A stretch of 64,000 bases of DNA, from NCBI GenBank assembly GCA_002110485.1, contig MOWL01000024.1, positions 682,001 to 746,000 of the forward strand, in the 5' to 3' direction. This DNA is from Emergomyces orientalis (lineage: Eukaryota; Ascomycota; Eurotiomycetes; Onygenales; Ajellomycetaceae). Below are positions 11,699 to 24,175 of the stretch, piece by piece (within the stretch, counting starts at the first letter, position 1; every line of letters begins with the position of its first letter). A model generated the notes under the pieces. The model made no database searches. It was not told the origin of the DNA and was given only the letters and a program-made list of their open reading frames with translations. The position numbers and the translations under genes are program-made.

Positions 11699-13245
11699 TA
11701 TTTATTTATTTTTTATTTTTTATTTTGGGAGGGGGGGTTGTTGCAATAAAAAAAAATTTGGGTGGGAGAAAAAGGAGGGATGAAAGGAAGAATTCTAGCT
11801 AGGGATTGACAATATTAAGGAAGTAGGCCAGGGTATCCTGCCTTGGCTTTCTTCGTCTTCCTTCCTTTCTTCCTTTCTTTCTTTCTTTCTTCTTCATATT
11901 TATATTTTGCTTTCCCTTTCGCGTTTCGCAGGGGATGTCTGGCTTCTGTTTTCGAAGTGGTTGGGGTTTGGGGGTAAAGGGAGGGAAAAGGGCGAGCAAT
12001 TATGGAGGTAGACGTGAAAGGAAATGGTGTAAGAGGGACAGATGTGTGGAACGGACAATCGATATTATACATCTTTTTCATTTGAAAAAAACAGGGGAAC
12101 CAAAGACAAAAATAGCAAATGGGAGCTACATACCAGGTTAGAACGAGGTTGAGGTCGGAACTGCAATTCATGACTGCCCGAGTATCTTTTTCCCCCATCC
12201 ATCCTTCACCTCGCTCTAACTTGGTCGCCATCTTCATATCAAAACACAAGGGGAACAGATTGAGACCAATCCATGGATATGAGATAAAAAATGAGTAGTC
12301 TAATCAGCCACCTATAACAATGCTGATATATTGGACCTCAGTGGAATCTACGCCAACGCCAACCCCGAGCTTCGACTCAATGGAGCCTCAAATATCCATC
12401 CACCCTCAGGGCATTTTTTAATTCTAAGAGGCCAAGCGTATATGGAAAAAGGGGGTTTGGTAGGGACTCCGCCCGTGCTAGGCTCCATCATACAATATTT
12501 CACTACCTACAGCGAGGCATGCATCATCAGAATGACTCCCACAGGCAGCTGTGTTTTCCAACAGCGGCGTGTGCGATGGCCAAGGCCGTTCTATGCGACA
12601 TTGAACCCTCAACTCGCGATTGAACATGTCAACTGGACCCAAGACATCGGCCCGATGGCTCCGCATTTTTTTTTCTTTCTCTTGGAAAATTACGTCTACA
12701 GTGCCTAGGACGATGATGACATAGGCCACGGTGGAATAATTTCTGTTATGGTTGGGTGCAGCGCAGTTTTTTTTCACCTCGCTCAGGATGACGGAGCTGG
12801 CGCGGAGTTCGGCTCTTGGCATTTTGCGGTGTTGAGCACCATCAAGGAGCACCGCTTTGGAGGCCGTACCCTTCACAACGGTATACCGTGCAAATGCGAC
12901 CTGAAAAATCAGAATTTTATCGACCCTGTCACGGACTCTGGAGTCCACTTTCTCTCTCTCTTCGTCATGATGTCGGACCTGCGCTGCCATCTGTGGCCAG
13001 ATCTGATGGATTTGCGACGTGTATATATATCGCTCTCCGCAGCGACGATTGTGTTTCGTGGTCTGGCTCACAACTGTATCAAATGAATATTCGAATAAAC
13101 GACTTTTCTCGCTCATTCTAACGACTTTCTTTACATTATCTTACTTTAATTGTTATTTTTATTATATACATATAGATATATTTGCACAGCTCCAGCTTAG
13201 TGAAACAAAAAGGGTACATCTTACGCTCGAGCGCCGCCGCATATC
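11699..13245. other. Intergenic, one unexplained open frame
   Basis: No recognised gene. The minus strand has a 212-codon open frame at 12478-13116 without a domain I recognise, overlapped by plus-strand frames of similar length, so its coding status is doubtful. GAAA repeats near 11860-11890 create a Lys/Arg-rich frame. The last few hundred bases presumably contain the promoter of the ABC transporter. Confidence 0.4.
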
Positions 13246-16200
13246 ATGGCGAATTCCCAACCAGAGGAGGCCAATATACACCCCCCCGCGACCGGGTGTG
13301 AGAGTTTTGAAGATGATCTGGGATCACTCGCCCGGCGACTGACCAAGGCTTCCGATACGATTGGCCTGGAGATTCAGGCATACAACCCAGAGCTAGGAAG
13401 CCACTTAGATCCAAAGTCGCCAACTTTCAATGCCCGGGAATGGGTAAAAGCACTCATCAGACTCTCTGAGGCCGATCCTCAGACTGCGCCCTCTCGATTC
13501 TTGGGTGTGGCATTCAAGAAGTTGAGTACCTATGGGTGGAGCACTGGAATCGAAAGCCAGCCAACAGTCTCCAACATGGTCACCAGCACCCTGTCGTCCC
13601 TGGTGGGCCTGGTGGGAGCAGGCCGCCGGGGGAAGCGCATCGATATTTTGCGTGATTTTGAGGGCGTCGTCGAACAGGGAGAGCTTCTGCTTGTGCTTGG
13701 GCCACCGGGTTCAGGGTGCTCGACGTTCCTGAAAACATTGGCAGGCGAAACTTCGGGGTTCCAAGTGAGCGATGAATCATACTTGAACTATCGAGGTACT
13801 GTCATCTGTCTCTTTCTTCCTTTCTTTTTTTGTTAGAGATCGTTCCTTTCCAAAGATGAGTTACACTGAACCAGCTGACGATCCATGTTCTTTTTTGCTC
13901 CTGAAGGCATTGACCCGAAGCATGTACAGAGGTCGCTTCGAGGTGACGTGCTTTACAACCCAGAGGTTGATTCTCATCTAGCTCATCTTACTGTGGGAGA
14001 GACATTGACATTCGCTGCACAATGCCGCTCCGTACGTCATATTCCCGGCGGCTTCTCTCGCGAGCAGGCCGATAACATGATGCGCGATGTCATGATGGCT
14101 ACCTTTGGAATCTCCCACACCGTTAACACACGCGTTGGGGATGACTTTGTACGCGGTGTAAGCGGCGGCGAGCGGAAGCGCGTTAGTATTGCCGAGGCTG
14201 CTCTCAGCGGAGCAAAGCTCCAGTGCTGGGATAACTCAACCCGTGGTTTGGATAGTGCCAATGCCATTACCTTCTGCAAGAATCTCCGCTTGCAAGCCGA
14301 TTTGATCAGTGTAGCGGCTGCTGTTGCTATTTACCAAGCTCCACAGACTGCCTATGAGGTGAGACTACCTCTAAATTTACCTCTCATTCCATGCCTATTT
14401 CTGCTATTTATTTCCCATAAATTCCTCCCAGCTAACTTTTTCGTGGCTAGCAATTTGACCGGGTAATTCTTCTGTATGAAGGACGTCAAATTTTCTTTGG
14501 AAAGACTTCAGAAGCAAAAGCCTACTTTGAAAACCTAGGCTTCGAGTGTATGTGTTTACCAACAAAGAATTGGAGGAATTAGTATTGTGCTGAACCACTA
14601 TTATCTTTTCAGGCCCACATAGGCAGACCACGCCCGATTTCCTTACGTCGATGACGAGTCCTGGTGAAAGACTTCCCAAGCCTGGATTCGAACACATGGT
14701 GCCTAGGAGCCCCGATGACTTCGCTGCGAGATGGCGTGAAAGCCAGGCCAGGCAGACCCTTTTGAAAGAATTGGAAGCTTATGAGGAGAAGCACCCATCT
14801 GCACTGCGACTGGTGGAATACAACAGCTCCCGCCGCGCGGAACAGTCGAAGAGTCAGCGCCTCAAATCTCCATATACCATCTCATATATGCAGCAGATTC
14901 GCTTAACCCTCTGGCGCGCCTATAGGAGGCTGTTGGCGGATCCTGGGTTCACCATTGCCTCTCTACTCTTCAACCTCATTGTCGCCCTCCTCCTCGGAAG
15001 TATGTATTATAACCTGAAACCTGATACCTCGTCTCTCTACTTCCGTGGAGGAATTGTCTTCTTTGCAATCCTGTTTAATGCTTTTGCCAGTCAACTGGAG
15101 GTAAACGCCCTCTCCCTTTTGCTACTGAGTATTACCACTCGTTTGTTCACCTTGTGACATTACTGATTCCGCTACTAGGTCCTGACCGTGTATGCTGAAC
15201 GGCCTATCATTGAGAAACAACACAAATATGCCTTCTATCACCAGTCCGCCCAGGCTATTGCTAGCTACACTATAGACCTTCCATATAAGACTGTTAATAT
15301 GATAGTCTTCAACCTTGTCATCTACTTTATGGCAAACCTCCGCCGCGAAGCTGGTCCCTTCTTCTTTTTCTGCCTGACAACATACGTCCTTACCCTCGTC
15401 ATGTCATGCCTATACCGTTGGCTAGCCAGCATCACTAGAACTGCATACCAGGCAATGGTTCCTAGCGCCATTCTCAGTCTCGGGTTAATGATGTACACGG
15501 GATATACCATCCCCGTGGGTTATCTTCCGGGTTGGTCGCGATGGATGAATTATATTAACCCGTTCGCCTTCGCTTTCGAGGCTCTAATGGCCAATGAGTT
15601 CCACGGGATTGAGTACCCCTGCGCAGAAATCGTCCCTCGTGGCCCTGGCTATGACAACCTTCCCCACGAGTCGATGGTTTGTTCTTCTGTGGGCGCTATC
15701 CCTGGCTCTACCACGGTTAGCGGGGATAGGTACCTCGCACTGACGTTCCAGTATTACGAAGCGAATAGGTGGAGGTGAGTTACTTCAGCTTAGATGCCTC
15801 CCTTTTTCCACATGCCTGCATGCTGACAATTTTCCAGAAATGTCGGAATCCTCTTCGGTTTCTTGATCTTCTTCTTTGCCATGTACATCATCGCTTTTGA
15901 GTATGCAAAGCCGCCCAAGAGCAAGGGCGAGGTCCTTGTCTTCCCATCTGGCAAGTTGGCTCATGGGAATGGTAAGGCTACCGCCAATGATCTCGAGCTC
16001 CAGTCGCACGCCAGGAATGATTCCCTCGTTTCAGATGATACCACAGAAGATGGTAACTCGGCTGACTTTGAGCTGGCCACTGGCGGAGCCGTGTTCCACT
16101 GGGAAAACTTGTGCTACGACATCAACATCAAGGGCAATGGCCGCCGCATTCTTGATCAAGTAGATGGATGGGTCAAGCCGGGCACTTCGACTGCACTCAT

Positions 16201-18416
16201 GGTGAGCATACTCTGCATCATACGATACATCGTACTCTCTCACTTACTAACCCGTTTATAGGGCGTTTCTGGTGCTGGAAAGACCACCCTCCTTGATGTG
16301 CTTGCGAGCCGTGTGACAATGGGTGTAGTATCTGGCGATACACTTATTAATGGCTCCCCAACAGACTCCTCTTTCCAGCACCGTGTTGGCTATGTGCAAC
16401 AGCAGGACCTGCATCTAAACACCATGACTGTTCGCGAAGCTCTTGAATTTAGTGCTCTCCTGCGCCAATCCGCTGAGATTCCTAAGAAGGAGAAGCTAGA
16501 ATACATCGACTATGTTATTGATATCCTTGATATGAAGAGCTTCGCTGATGCTGTTGTGGGTGTCCCAGGAGAGGGCTTAAATGTTGAGCAGCGAAAACGT
16601 CTTACCATTGGCGTTGAGCTCGCTGCCCGCCCCCAACTGCTGCTCTTCCTTGATGAACCCACTTCTGGCCTTGACTCTCAGACTTCATGGTCTATCTGCC
16701 AGCTTATTAAAAAGCTGACCCAAAGCGGACAAGCAGTCCTTTGCACGATTCATCAACCATCTGCCCTTCTCTTTGACCAGTTTGATCGGTTGCTGTTACT
16801 TGCACCGGGTGGTAAAACAGTTTATTTTGGAGGTGAGTTGTGCATAACACCTAGGAAGACTTGGAAGGAAGAATAATGTCCGCTAATAGTACGGGGGGTT
16901 TTTTTTTTGTCGCGCAGAGCTCGGTCCCAAATCAAGAACTCTAATTGACTACTTCGAGCGGCACGGCGCCCCGAAGTGTGCCACTGAAACTAATCAGGCC
17001 GAGTGGATGCTAGACATCATCAAGCCGAAGACCGACGGGACTGTTGGCATTGATTGGCACCAGGTATGGCGAGAATCTCCCGAGTTCGAGGAAGTCAAGG
17101 CAGAGCTAGCACGCCTCCGCGGCCTTGCGACCGCGAAAGGAGCAGATGCTTTGGAAACCGCAAGTGAATCATCTCAGCACCGCGAATTTGTTGCGTCATT
17201 CTGGACCCAATTTTTACTCGTTCTCGACCGTACCTGGAAGCATTTCTGGCGCTCACCTACCTACATCTGGTCCAAGATCGCTCTTATTGTTATCACGGTG
17301 AGTGGATATTGCCTTTTGGAGTAGACCATACTACTACAGCTTTGATTATTGAACAGAGATGCTAATGAACCCGATGTTTCCATAGTCCCTTTATATTGGT
17401 TTCAGCTTCAAGGCGGAAAACTCTATCCAGGGTCTCCAAAACCAGCTTTACGCTATTTTTATGTTCCTTGTTATGTTCAATAATATCAATGAGCAGATCA
17501 TGCCCATGTTTCTTCCACAACGATCTTTATATGAGGTTCGCGAGCGACCTTCTAAGATTTATCAATGGACTAGTACGTTACCTCCTTTTTGCGATTCATT
17601 GGTCAACGTTCAACGCCAAAAAATTGAAACAGTAACTGACAAACTCTCTCTAGCTTTTGTGCTGTCGAACATTCTAATAGAGGCCACCTGGAATACTCTG
17701 ATGGCAATGTTAATCTATTTCTGCTGGTATTATCCAGTGGGATTTGTTACGAACACTACAGCTGAGGACCAGGCAGTTCGGGGTTTCCTTGTCTTCCTCT
17801 TTTTGTGGATGTTTATGCTATTCACCAGCACATTCTCCCATTTGGCCATTACTTGGGTTCCAAACGCTGAGATTGGGGGTGTTATCGCCAGTCTGTTGTG
17901 GATGTTCTGCCTAGTCTTTTGCGGGTAAGCAAGTCCGGGTTTTCTAATACAAGTGAGCGATTTGGTACTAATTTATTTTTATTTTTCTCTTTCAGTGTAA
18001 CAATCCCCAAGATCAACTTCCCCGACTTCTGGACTTTCATGTACCCCGTCTCACCCGGCACGTACTTGGTTGGCGGCGTCATGGCCGCTGCCATCGCCGG
18101 GGCGAATGTCACTTGCTCAGAAACAGAGGTCCTCCAAGTCATGCCGCCGTCAGGTATGACATGCGGCGAGTTCATGGGGCCTTTCGCCGATTTCGCCAAA
18201 GGCGTTTTGTTGAACCCGGAGGAAGCGTTGAGCGCTTGCCGCTACTGCGTTATCTCCACCACGGACCAATTCCTCTCCCGATTCGACATATACTACTCCA
18301 ACGTCTGGAGGAACTTTGGCCTGCTTTGGGTCTACATCCTGTTCAACGTCGCGGCAGCGATGGGGTTGTACTGGCTCGTCAGGATGCCCAAGGGCAAAGG
18401 CCACAAGCGTGCCTAG
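13246..18416 (+). CDS. PDR-type (ABCG) full-size ABC transporter
   Basis: Eleven exons: 13246-13795, 13907-14358, 14451-14547, 14613-15100, 15179-15774, 15838-16201, 16262-16832, 16918-17297, 17386-17572, 17654-17924, 17996-18416. Introns are 60-111 nt and the product is about 1,458 residues, normal for the family. The order is NBD1-TMD1-NBD2-TMD2, typical of Pdr5/Cdr1 relatives. NBD1 has a Walker A with Cys in place of Lys (GPPGSGCST, about 152-160), signature VSGGERKR (about 268) and Walker B WDNSTRGLDSA. NBD2 has canonical Walker A GVSGAGKTT (about 850-858), degenerate signature LNVEQRKR and Walker B LLFLDEPTSGLDS. This complementary asymmetry is normal in fungal PDR pumps. Each half ends in several hydrophobic segments. 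It should sit in the plasma membrane and export drugs, lipids or metabolites; the substrate cannot be read from sequence. It is tail to tail with a Zn2Cys6 regulator gene. Confidence 0.95.
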
Positions 18417-18750
18417 ACGATTGGTTGATGCGATGAACGGGCGGTTACCTACCTAGGTATATCCCCAGAAAATAATAACAATGATAGAAGGCGTCGAAAG
18501 AGGACGGAGTTTCATTTGTTTTTCTTTTTCTCACTCTCTTTTCAGTTCCTTTTGCATTTTCAAGCCCGTTCTTTTTCTTTTCTTTTCTTTTTACACTATA
18601 CGACACTGAATAGACTGCATATAGATGGCGTTTAAAAAGGTTGACATGAGGGCAGCATATAGAACAGTTATGATATTTTTGAAGGCAACAAATCGAATAT
18701 TTTTTTAGATATCGCACAATGATCATTCACGATGGACTCCGTTCTATTCA
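18417..18750. other. Convergent 3' region between ABC transporter and regulator
   Basis: 334 bases between two stop codons that face each other, with T-rich and A-rich tracts suited to 3' UTRs. A TACCTAGGTA palindrome lies near 18451-18460. Confidence 0.6.
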
Positions 18751-21650
18751 TTAACAACCTTGCATGTGTCCTCCAAGAAGTTCTTCACTCGGTCCAAAAA
18801 TCATAGGGTCTGCCCACTCCGCCATCATTGGTGCGCCGCCAGCGGGGAGCCCCCATCCAAAGAGCGTCCGCAGATCCACCGAATCTCCTATTTGGAAGTC
18901 TGAAGCAGCGTCGAAAGCTATGGGTGTTGGGTATTCTAGATAGTCGGAGTCTGTCTGAGAGCCACTCCTAACATTCTGAATTCCTGAGTCTGGTGTCGTC
19001 GGCAGTAGTGACTCCTGTATCGTGATCACTGTTAGCCCAATGCCCGTACTGCAAAAAGAAAGAGAAAAGAGTTTGGGGGGGGGGAGGAGGAAAGGAAGTG
19101 AAACGACCTGGGGGTAATTAGGGTCTTGGGTAAGATATGGCCCTTGCATTTCCATGCCGTCTTGGCTCACAGCAGGTCGTTGTGTCGCTTTACACTCCGT
19201 CGGAGAAACCTCAGCAGAAGGCTTCTTCCTAGTTTTTACCGTCCCCTTTTGGTGCTGAACCTTCCAAAAGTACTCTCTCGCAATATGGGTAAACTCTGGC
19301 ATAATGCTACCGGGGAGCGCGTTGTTGGAAGCAATTCCCGTGAGGGCAAAGAATCCCGCGGCTGAATCCAGAAATGACAGATTTGTTCTTGACTCGCGAT
19401 GAAACGGGTTGTGGATAATGAGATCGAAGAGAATGAACGCTGCGGAGACAGGCAGGACAGCCAGGATGCTATGGTATACATATACATTAGCCTACCCCTG
19501 TACCAAACGTTCAGGAAAAACTGGATGACTTACAACATTGGAACATGAGGTTGTATGTCAATGTGCTTGGTTAATTCGATGGTAGCGCGTGCAGTGCTCA
19601 TAAGCCTCTGTTTACTCATTTGTGACTTGGATCCGCCATCACGGTTGAGATAGAGGGATAGACGATCCAGAGCAATGATAGTGTGATAGTAGCTGAAATG
19701 TATATGAAGTGCTGCTAAGCAGGTGCTCTGAGGTGCAGAAACAGGAAACTGAGCTGAGACGCCCGGCCTAACCTCAGGAGGAATAGACTGCCGCCATGCC
19801 TCAAGCATATCATGAACAAGATCAATAGTCGACAGGGAGGACTCTCGAGATCTCAATGAAGCACTCACTGAGAATAGAGATGTGTAGATAATAGAAGTAA
19901 TACGTCCCATTCGAATCAGTGAGACAAACCAGTTGAAGTCCCCGTACTGAGCCTCTGGAAATGGTGGAATCACACAGCCAATATCTTCATCTGGGATGAT
20001 CTGTTGTTTGAATTAGGATTGCCTGCAAAAGGTGAGTTCATATGGAGCAAGACCTGGGATAGTACTCACAGAGGATGTGCGGCTGTGCATGCCTTGCTGC
20101 TTCTCCAAGGCATAAATAACCCAAAAAACCCTCAGGTGCTTGGGTTCTGAGGTGACGCTCTTGTGATAACGGAGTTCAAGGACCAGGCGGGTAGCGTGGG
20201 AAAGAATAAAACCATCAAGTTGCAGAGCACAAGAGTTCATAGCATAAATAGACTGCGAGATTGAAAATATTAGATTCTCTTGCATAATTCATTTTGAAAA
20301 ACGAAAAGTAGCTTTTCTTACCATGGCAGCTAAGGCCTAGAGGGTAAACATTTTGTTAGCAGCAAGCTTGGAGAGTTTTGATGCGGGTCGGGGTGACAAA
20401 CCTGGACATTTTCGATTGAATCTCGGGGGAGGATGAGATCTGACATGTGGCTCAGAGCTACCTGGAAAAATTCCCATGATCTTCCTTTTCCAGGCTCAAA
20501 CGTTCCACCTCCAAGAAATTGACTACCCAAAGCCAGAATACTATGATACAAGGCCGAGAAAACGGGATTCTGGCGTAATATTTCCGTCAGATTCGGGTCG
20601 AACGCTTGCGTCTCAAAATCCTCGCGATCGAGGAATGGGTATACTGGGTGAAGATTTGTAAAAAAAGCTTCAGGTACGTTTAGCACTCTCCCATCGCGTA
20701 ATTGCATTGAGTCACAAGGTCTGCCAGCTTACCCTGAATACACCCAGAAGCCTCCTCGGGTGCAATCTGGTCACTTTTGACAAGTCTGTGGAAGTGAATA
20801 GGAGGCCATGAAGATGCGTCCGGGGTACCCAAACGGTTCAATATGAAATTATCGAGTCTTTGAACAACCTCTTGGACACGAGAATTGCCGATCTTCTGGT
20901 TCAAAGAGGCGACTTTCTGCTCAGAGAAGAAGGCCAGGCCACAACTTGGGACTGTTGTACACATCCAATAGAGTTAGACTACATAGTGTCCTTGTATGTG
21001 GATTGTAGCGTGCTCTTTCACCTTTTTCATCAGGGGACTGTAGGTTTGTCAAGGCGTCAATAATGGGTAACTAGTAGATAATGAATGCGCTGGGTTGGGC
21101 GTTGGAGCTCACAGTGAATATGCCAGACTCATCCGCAAGAACAACATCCTGCGGGCCATGCTGCAGGACGCGGTCGATGAAAAGCTCGCCCAGGGCAACT
21201 TTTCCTGAAGGTCGGGAGCTGGCAGGAAAGGAGTTGGGAACTTTTTGGCCAAAATCAGTCGCAGGCACAGCGCATGGATGGGACACTTAAAGGCAAGACA
21301 GATAGATATACCTCTGACACGGGCTTTGCGGCGAAAGACGCTGAAATGGCAGGGAATTCCTCGTTTCTGAGGGCAAGGGGTTAGCGCGAGGGCAAATGGC
21401 TTCTCTTTTTTCCTTGGAAGCTGCCTGTAAAATCCGACTCACTATGCAGTACGAGCAGGTGGGTGGCGAGCCCTGCTGCAGATCGGGAACTGGAAACAAT
21501 CATAGAATGAGGGTTGGTTCAGGTTAAGAGAACTTTCCGACGGAGAACGGGGCAGCAGGAGTTATGCTCACCGATACATCGGATCTTGCGGTGCCTGCAT
21601 TGGTCGCAGGTTTTGTTCATCTTGATGGCGTCATTGTTTCGGCTCTGCAT
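18751..21650 (-). CDS. Zn2Cys6 transcription factor with fungal_trans domain
   Basis: Eleven exons on the minus strand: 21650-21572, 21489-21443, 21366-21312, 21240-21113, 21070-21022, 20951-20733, 20667-20402, 20336-20322, 20252-20070, 20000-19534, 19468-18751, giving about 741 residues. A binuclear cluster occupies residues 15-48 (C-X2-C-X6-C-X12-C-X2-C-X6-C), starting CDQCRHRKIRC. The middle homology region is recognisable by FTNLHPVYPFLDREDF, then FWVIYALEKQQGMH and IPDEDIGC. One exon is only 15 nt (ALAAM). Two uncertainties: the intron after 21113 may end at 21071 (42 nt) or 21038 (75 nt), both in frame; and the stretch at 19049-19107 looks like a retained pyrimidine-rich intron but is open, and removing it would shorten the protein. 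Ligand and targets are unknown; the adjacent pump is a candidate target by position only. Confidence 0.85.
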
Positions 21651-24175
21651 GGTGAAAAATGGTTTGTGTGACTGGGCTTCGGTCCGAAGAGTTCCAGTAG
21701 TATAGTAGCTCTTTGATAATATTTTTAACGGAGGAGCAGCTATTCGGGCTTCAGCATTTATTTTCCCAGTGATGTGGATGTTCAGGACGACCAAACTCTC
21801 ATTGGGGACCTCAGGGTGCCAGGCATCACTCTAATAAATCAAGCCGCGGCTGGCAGGATTCAGAGCGCCAATCCTTGAAGAGTAGATTGGGTAGCCCGTA
21901 TTCCAAGAATTGTTTAAAAACTAGTAGTTACTAGCTTAAAACTCATCCCCCTGCTCAGCGCCCTTCGCCATGTATTAAGGTTTTAAGGGAAGCCAGCAGC
22001 CTTGTGGGCGATAGCCAAATTTCCACTGTTAGTGGCATATTTTACTCTATCGCTCCAAGGGTCGGCCTCCCCGAGGGTAGGGTACCTAGGTAGCATTCAT
22101 GGTAACCGCCCAGGATAAATGCCTCCGTGGCCAGGGTTGAAGCGAGGTTGGCGTCTACCAGAGGCATTTGTAATAATGTTTAATATAGTTAGTTAGCGAA
22201 ATGATTGGATTGGGGGCTGTTGATCAAAGGCGAGATAGTAGAGAAGAGGCAGTATGTGGGTAGTAGTATGTCTAAAAGAATGAAAAAATGAACAATTGAT
22301 ATTAAAAGCATTTGCTTTCTTGGTTTAAAAAAAAATAAGGTGATTGATCAACTTCGTTCTATGAGATCAGGTATAATGGGATTGATGAGACGATCAGAAC
22401 TCCACGCCTACATACCGGTAAAAACCGAGGCCATGAGTTCACAGTTCAATTCTTGGAATCTTGGAGTCTAACAATACCTCCTCTATGGCTAGGTAGCTTA
22501 ACTGCTGTTTGGATGCGGGGTGATTGAGTAGTATTCTACATTTTTTTAGCATCTAAGGGAAGCAAGGTGCCAGAGCAGCCCAACCGCTCAGTCGACTAGC
22601 AGATACAACAAGTTGTCAATTGTAGGAGGACAGAACTTAGCCAGGGGAAGTGGGTACGACAATGCTATAATAAAATAAAAAAGAAGCCGGAGGGTTTGTT
22701 TCCCGTGCAGCAAAAGAGCGTTGTTCGGAACCCCTGATCGATGCAGGCGGGCCCCAGTGGCACTTCATTAGGAGCCCTCTAGAGAATGCCAATAGCCACA
22801 TTCATATGGCGAATATATAACTAACTGCTCCAAATCAACCCTCAATTTCTTCTTCTTCTTTGCAGAAATGTTGAATCCCCCCTTTGTTTGAATCCTCCGT
22901 ACGATGGCTCTCAGATCGAGGGTTTTAGGGGGGTCTACGCTATGCATCGTCGAACTCCAGCTTCCCCGATACAGGCTTCAAACTTCAGAGCCCTGATAAC
23001 TGGGAATGCAAAGGCAAAACACTTAACGTGACTACGATTGCCCTATCAGGAAAATGGAATTGAACAGACACACCATAGCATTATCGTGCAATCCTCTGAC
23101 ACTGCGACTTTCACAGAGGGTATCTATGAGAGTCGCATATATGCATGCATGCATGAAGTGAAACAAACGAAGCTCCTCGAAACCAGGGGAGTGGCTGGTA
23201 GAATACATCCAGGCATTCCCATGCAAATTTAAAATATAAAAAAAACAAAAGAATAATTTTAAAAAAAAGAAAAAATTAAGGGAGCCTTGATGTGAAGATA
23301 AGAATACATACACACCGTTGGTATAGATATGATTATTGTGTATACCATCGTTTCTGGAGGTCCCCGTAGAGTCAAGGAGAAAAATCTTACCAGGAAGACA
23401 AATTCAATCAATTAATGTTAACAAATAAATTCATGTTAAACTAAATATAACAGCGGGGGCTGCGTGGCTGCGTAGTCTTTGCAAAGAATCGAGGAAAAAG
23501 AAGGAAAAAAACTTTCTTATCTATGACGAACCACAATTTAGGTTAAGTAAGTTAACTAACTAGCGGAAAAACTCCAAAAACTAAAAATAAAATTAAAAAT
23601 TAAAAAAAAGATTAAAAATAATCGATATCATAAATCTGCGGAGTTTTGACGTCCCGTGTTTTTCTTGTATCTTCTTCTTTTTCAACCTTCCTCTAACCTC
23701 ATCCTCCTATATATTGCCCATATTCTTTTCTTCGTCTTGCTCTTCCCCACCTCCTCCTCTGGCTTTCACACATACTAGGTTATTTAAAATAGTTTCATTT
23801 GTGAGTCACAAACAACTCTAATTCTCACGCCAGTTCACACAAATATATGACAGGGCGAGAGAACGAAGATTGGGGAGGGCAGAGCTCAGGTTCTATCCAG
23901 CGCTTGCCCTGAGGCCATAAAACCGTAGTACTATTTTATATGCTAACTAATATGAATGACTTTTCTTTGAATAGGAAAAATTCACCGAAGCTTTTTTATT
24001 AAGACGTGACGTGAGCAATATTTCACACCTGGGAGCAAAAAGTATCCAGATCGCGGGGTACTGCTAGTTAATTATTTTTATTTTTTATTTTCATTCTCAT
24101 TTTCAAATTTTTTTTTTTATAAAAAAATTTCTCCACTCCACCTACAATCCACGATTAAATTCGAAAGACGCCACA
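21651..24175. other. Intergenic, no gene seen
   Basis: 2.5 kb with no recognisable coding region. The AT content is high towards 23220-24130, with homopolymer runs and CT-rich stretches near 23690-23760, probably the promoter and leader of the phosphoribosyltransferase gene. Confidence 0.5.

Noticed and set aside
11815..12249. Small minus-strand frame starting MCFDMKMATKLERG with a GTATGT donor-like site
   Set aside because: The possible downstream exon is a translated GAAA microsatellite; no family resemblance and no clear acceptor.
12478..13116. 212-codon open frame on the minus strand
   Set aside because: No recognised motif, overlapping plus-strand frames of similar size and no convincing splice partners; probably chance, though not excluded.
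18451..18460. TACCTAGGTA palindromes (also near 22082 and 51075)
   Set aside because: Short palindromes of this type are scattered in fungal intergenic DNA; three copies without a pattern do not support a site.
21286..21311. Apparent 26-nt intron in the Zn2Cys6 gene
   Set aside because: Too short to be spliced; a 71-nt intron ending at 21241 gives the same frame and a better model.
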